The notes under the pieces: generated by a model
Told to the model about the DNA's origin: nothing
Databases searched by the model: none
The model's input: the letters and a program-made list of their open reading frames with translations, nothing else
Shown here: positions 4,840-5,611 of the stretch, in pieces
Layout: the number at the start of each line of letters is the position of its first letter
Position numbering within the stretch: the first letter of the stretch is position 1
Position numbers and translations under genes: made by a program
Source: Actinomycetota bacterium
Lineage (GTDB): Bacteria > Actinomycetota > Thermoleophilia > Gaiellales > Gaiellaceae
Reading direction: 5' to 3'
DNA length: 5,611 nucleotides
Assembly: GCA_013694685.1 (NCBI GenBank)
Contig: JACDBY010000008.1
Location: 1 to 5,611 of the forward strand

Positions 4840-5611
4840 ATGGCGGTCGACGAGACGGTCTCGGCGTCGTCGGCTCTGACGCCGGTCGACCTCGCGGAGG
4901 CGGCGGAAGCCGACGATCTCTTCGTGTTCCGGCGGATCGCCGACCGGCGCTTCGCGCACGTCGGCGGAGTCGGTCGCGGCGTTGGCTGGGCCGGCATCGT
5001 GGAGATCGGCATGGAGGCGAGCCTGTGGTCGAGGCCGCATTCTCGACCGACTCTGTCTACCGGCGCTCCGATACGGAGCCGCGACACGTGCTCGGCCCGT
5101 ATTACAGCCAGTCCATCGCGATCGTGCTTGTGAACCCCGACGTGCTCGTGCTCTTCGGATCCAACGGTCCGGGCATCGCGTCCGTGACGGACGGCGATCT
5201 CGCCCGCCTCGCGACGGTCGCGAGCGAGACGATCCTCGAGGTCGGGCCGGCCAAGCGGCTCGCGGACGAGCTCGAGGCACTGAACGCCGTGCGCGACCTG
5301 CTCCACGCACCGGCCGAGACGTTCGACGATGAGCTCCAACGCCTCGTCGACCACGCGACGGCTGCGCTCTCGTGCGAGGTGGGAGTCCTCTTTCTGCCCG
5401 AGCGGGCGCAGATCGCCGTCTGCGACAAGCGCACGGGAACGAGGCTCCGCAAGGCCGACCTCGTCGTGGCGGGCACGGCGATCGCCGACCGCGGCCGGTT
5501 CCCCGTCTGCATCCCGGGCAGCGACCACGGAACCGCGAAGGTGACGCTCCCGACCGACGAGCAGATCCTCATCACGCGGGAGTTCGACGCACCTAAGCAC
5601 CTCGTCTACAA
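4840..5611 (+). pseudogene. Frameshifted GAF-type gene running into an AHSA1 domain, 3' truncated
   Basis: The ATG at 4840 follows a purine-rich AGGGGGAG, rather close to the start. The first 59 codons (4840-5016) have near-uniform G/C third positions and read MAVDETVSAS through VGWAGIVEIGME. After 5016 that frame loses its codon bias and stops at 5133. The frame one base over picks up coding character (GEPVVEAAFSTDSVYRRSD, then VLGPYYSQSIAIVLVNPDVLVLF) and stays open to the window end. One added G in the GG at 5016-5017 would join the two parts smoothly. The second part has a helical, probably coiled linker (ETILEVGPAKRLADELEALNAVRDLL, about 5227-5304), then a GAF-like start (FDDELQRLVDHATAALSCEVGVLFLPE). 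The GAF-like part breaks off after FPVCI (about 5509), where AHSA1-type sequence begins. A gene finder may call only the second frame, for example from GTG 5025. Sequencing error, true pseudogene and programmed shift cannot be separated here. Confidence 0.7.
5520..5611 (+). CDS. N-terminus of an AHSA1/SRPBCC-family protein, partial and fused in frame
   Basis: The last 30 complete codons read SDHGTAKVTLPTDEQ, then ILITREFDAPKHLVY. This strongly resembles the N-terminus of AHSA1-like SRPBCC proteins (activator of Hsp90 ATPase homologue family), where REFDAP..LVY begins the first strand and helix of a lipid-binding-type fold. Such proteins are normally small and stand alone, often next to an ArsR-type regulator. 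Here no ATG or TTG lies in frame just before the motif. The nearest in-frame start is GTG at 5466, inside the GAF-like sequence, so the domain is presently an extension of the upstream frame. The gene runs off the window, so length and downstream partners are unknown. Confidence 0.6.

Noticed and set aside
1..5611. tRNA, rRNA, CRISPR array, insertion sequence or phage features
   Set aside because: No cloverleaf, regularly spaced repeats, transposase-like protein or terminal inverted repeats were seen on either strand.

Overview
The window is very GC-rich, with G or C at almost every third codon position, frequent GTG starts and few strong Shine-Dalgarno sites. Together with the gene types (ABC-2 permease, HD-GYP protein, Tat-exported intradiol dioxygenase, AKR5 reductase, EamA exporter, GAF protein, AHSA1 domain) this suggests a high-GC soil or environmental actinobacterium, possibly of the Thermoleophilia. 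The lineage is an inference; there is no rRNA or other marker gene.

Layout. (1) 2-775, plus: the 3' part of an ABC-2 (NodJ-like) permease gene cut by the window edge, followed by a perfect 12-bp hairpin. (2) 776-1029: noncoding convergent spacer with small hairpins and short repeated words. (3) 1030-2085, minus: an HD-GYP protein with a degenerate GGDEF domain. (4) 2147-2827, minus: a Tat-exported intradiol ring-cleavage dioxygenase-like protein, separated from (3) by a perfect 14-bp hairpin. (5) 2828-2953: divergent promoter region with an exact 11-bp tandem repeat. (6) 2954-3793, plus: an AKR5-type aldo-keto reductase, probably read from a leaderless or SD-poor start. (7) 3852-4709, minus: an EamA/DMT exporter convergent with (6), with a small hairpin between them. 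(8) 4840-5611, plus: a GAF-type gene that looks broken. Its frame shifts by one base near 5016, and around 5520 it runs in frame into the N-terminus of an AHSA1/SRPBCC protein, which runs off the window.

The genes do not form an obvious single pathway. The dioxygenase and the HD-GYP gene may share a transcript read from the divergent promoter region, with the hairpin between them reducing or tuning the second gene. The reductase is divergent from the dioxygenase, so they could share control, but no common substrate is evident. I see no convincing new multigene system. The points most worth a second look are the damaged GAF/AHSA1 fusion, the degenerate GGDEF attached to an intact HD-GYP, the intercistronic hairpin, and the tandem repeat upstream of the dioxygenase.
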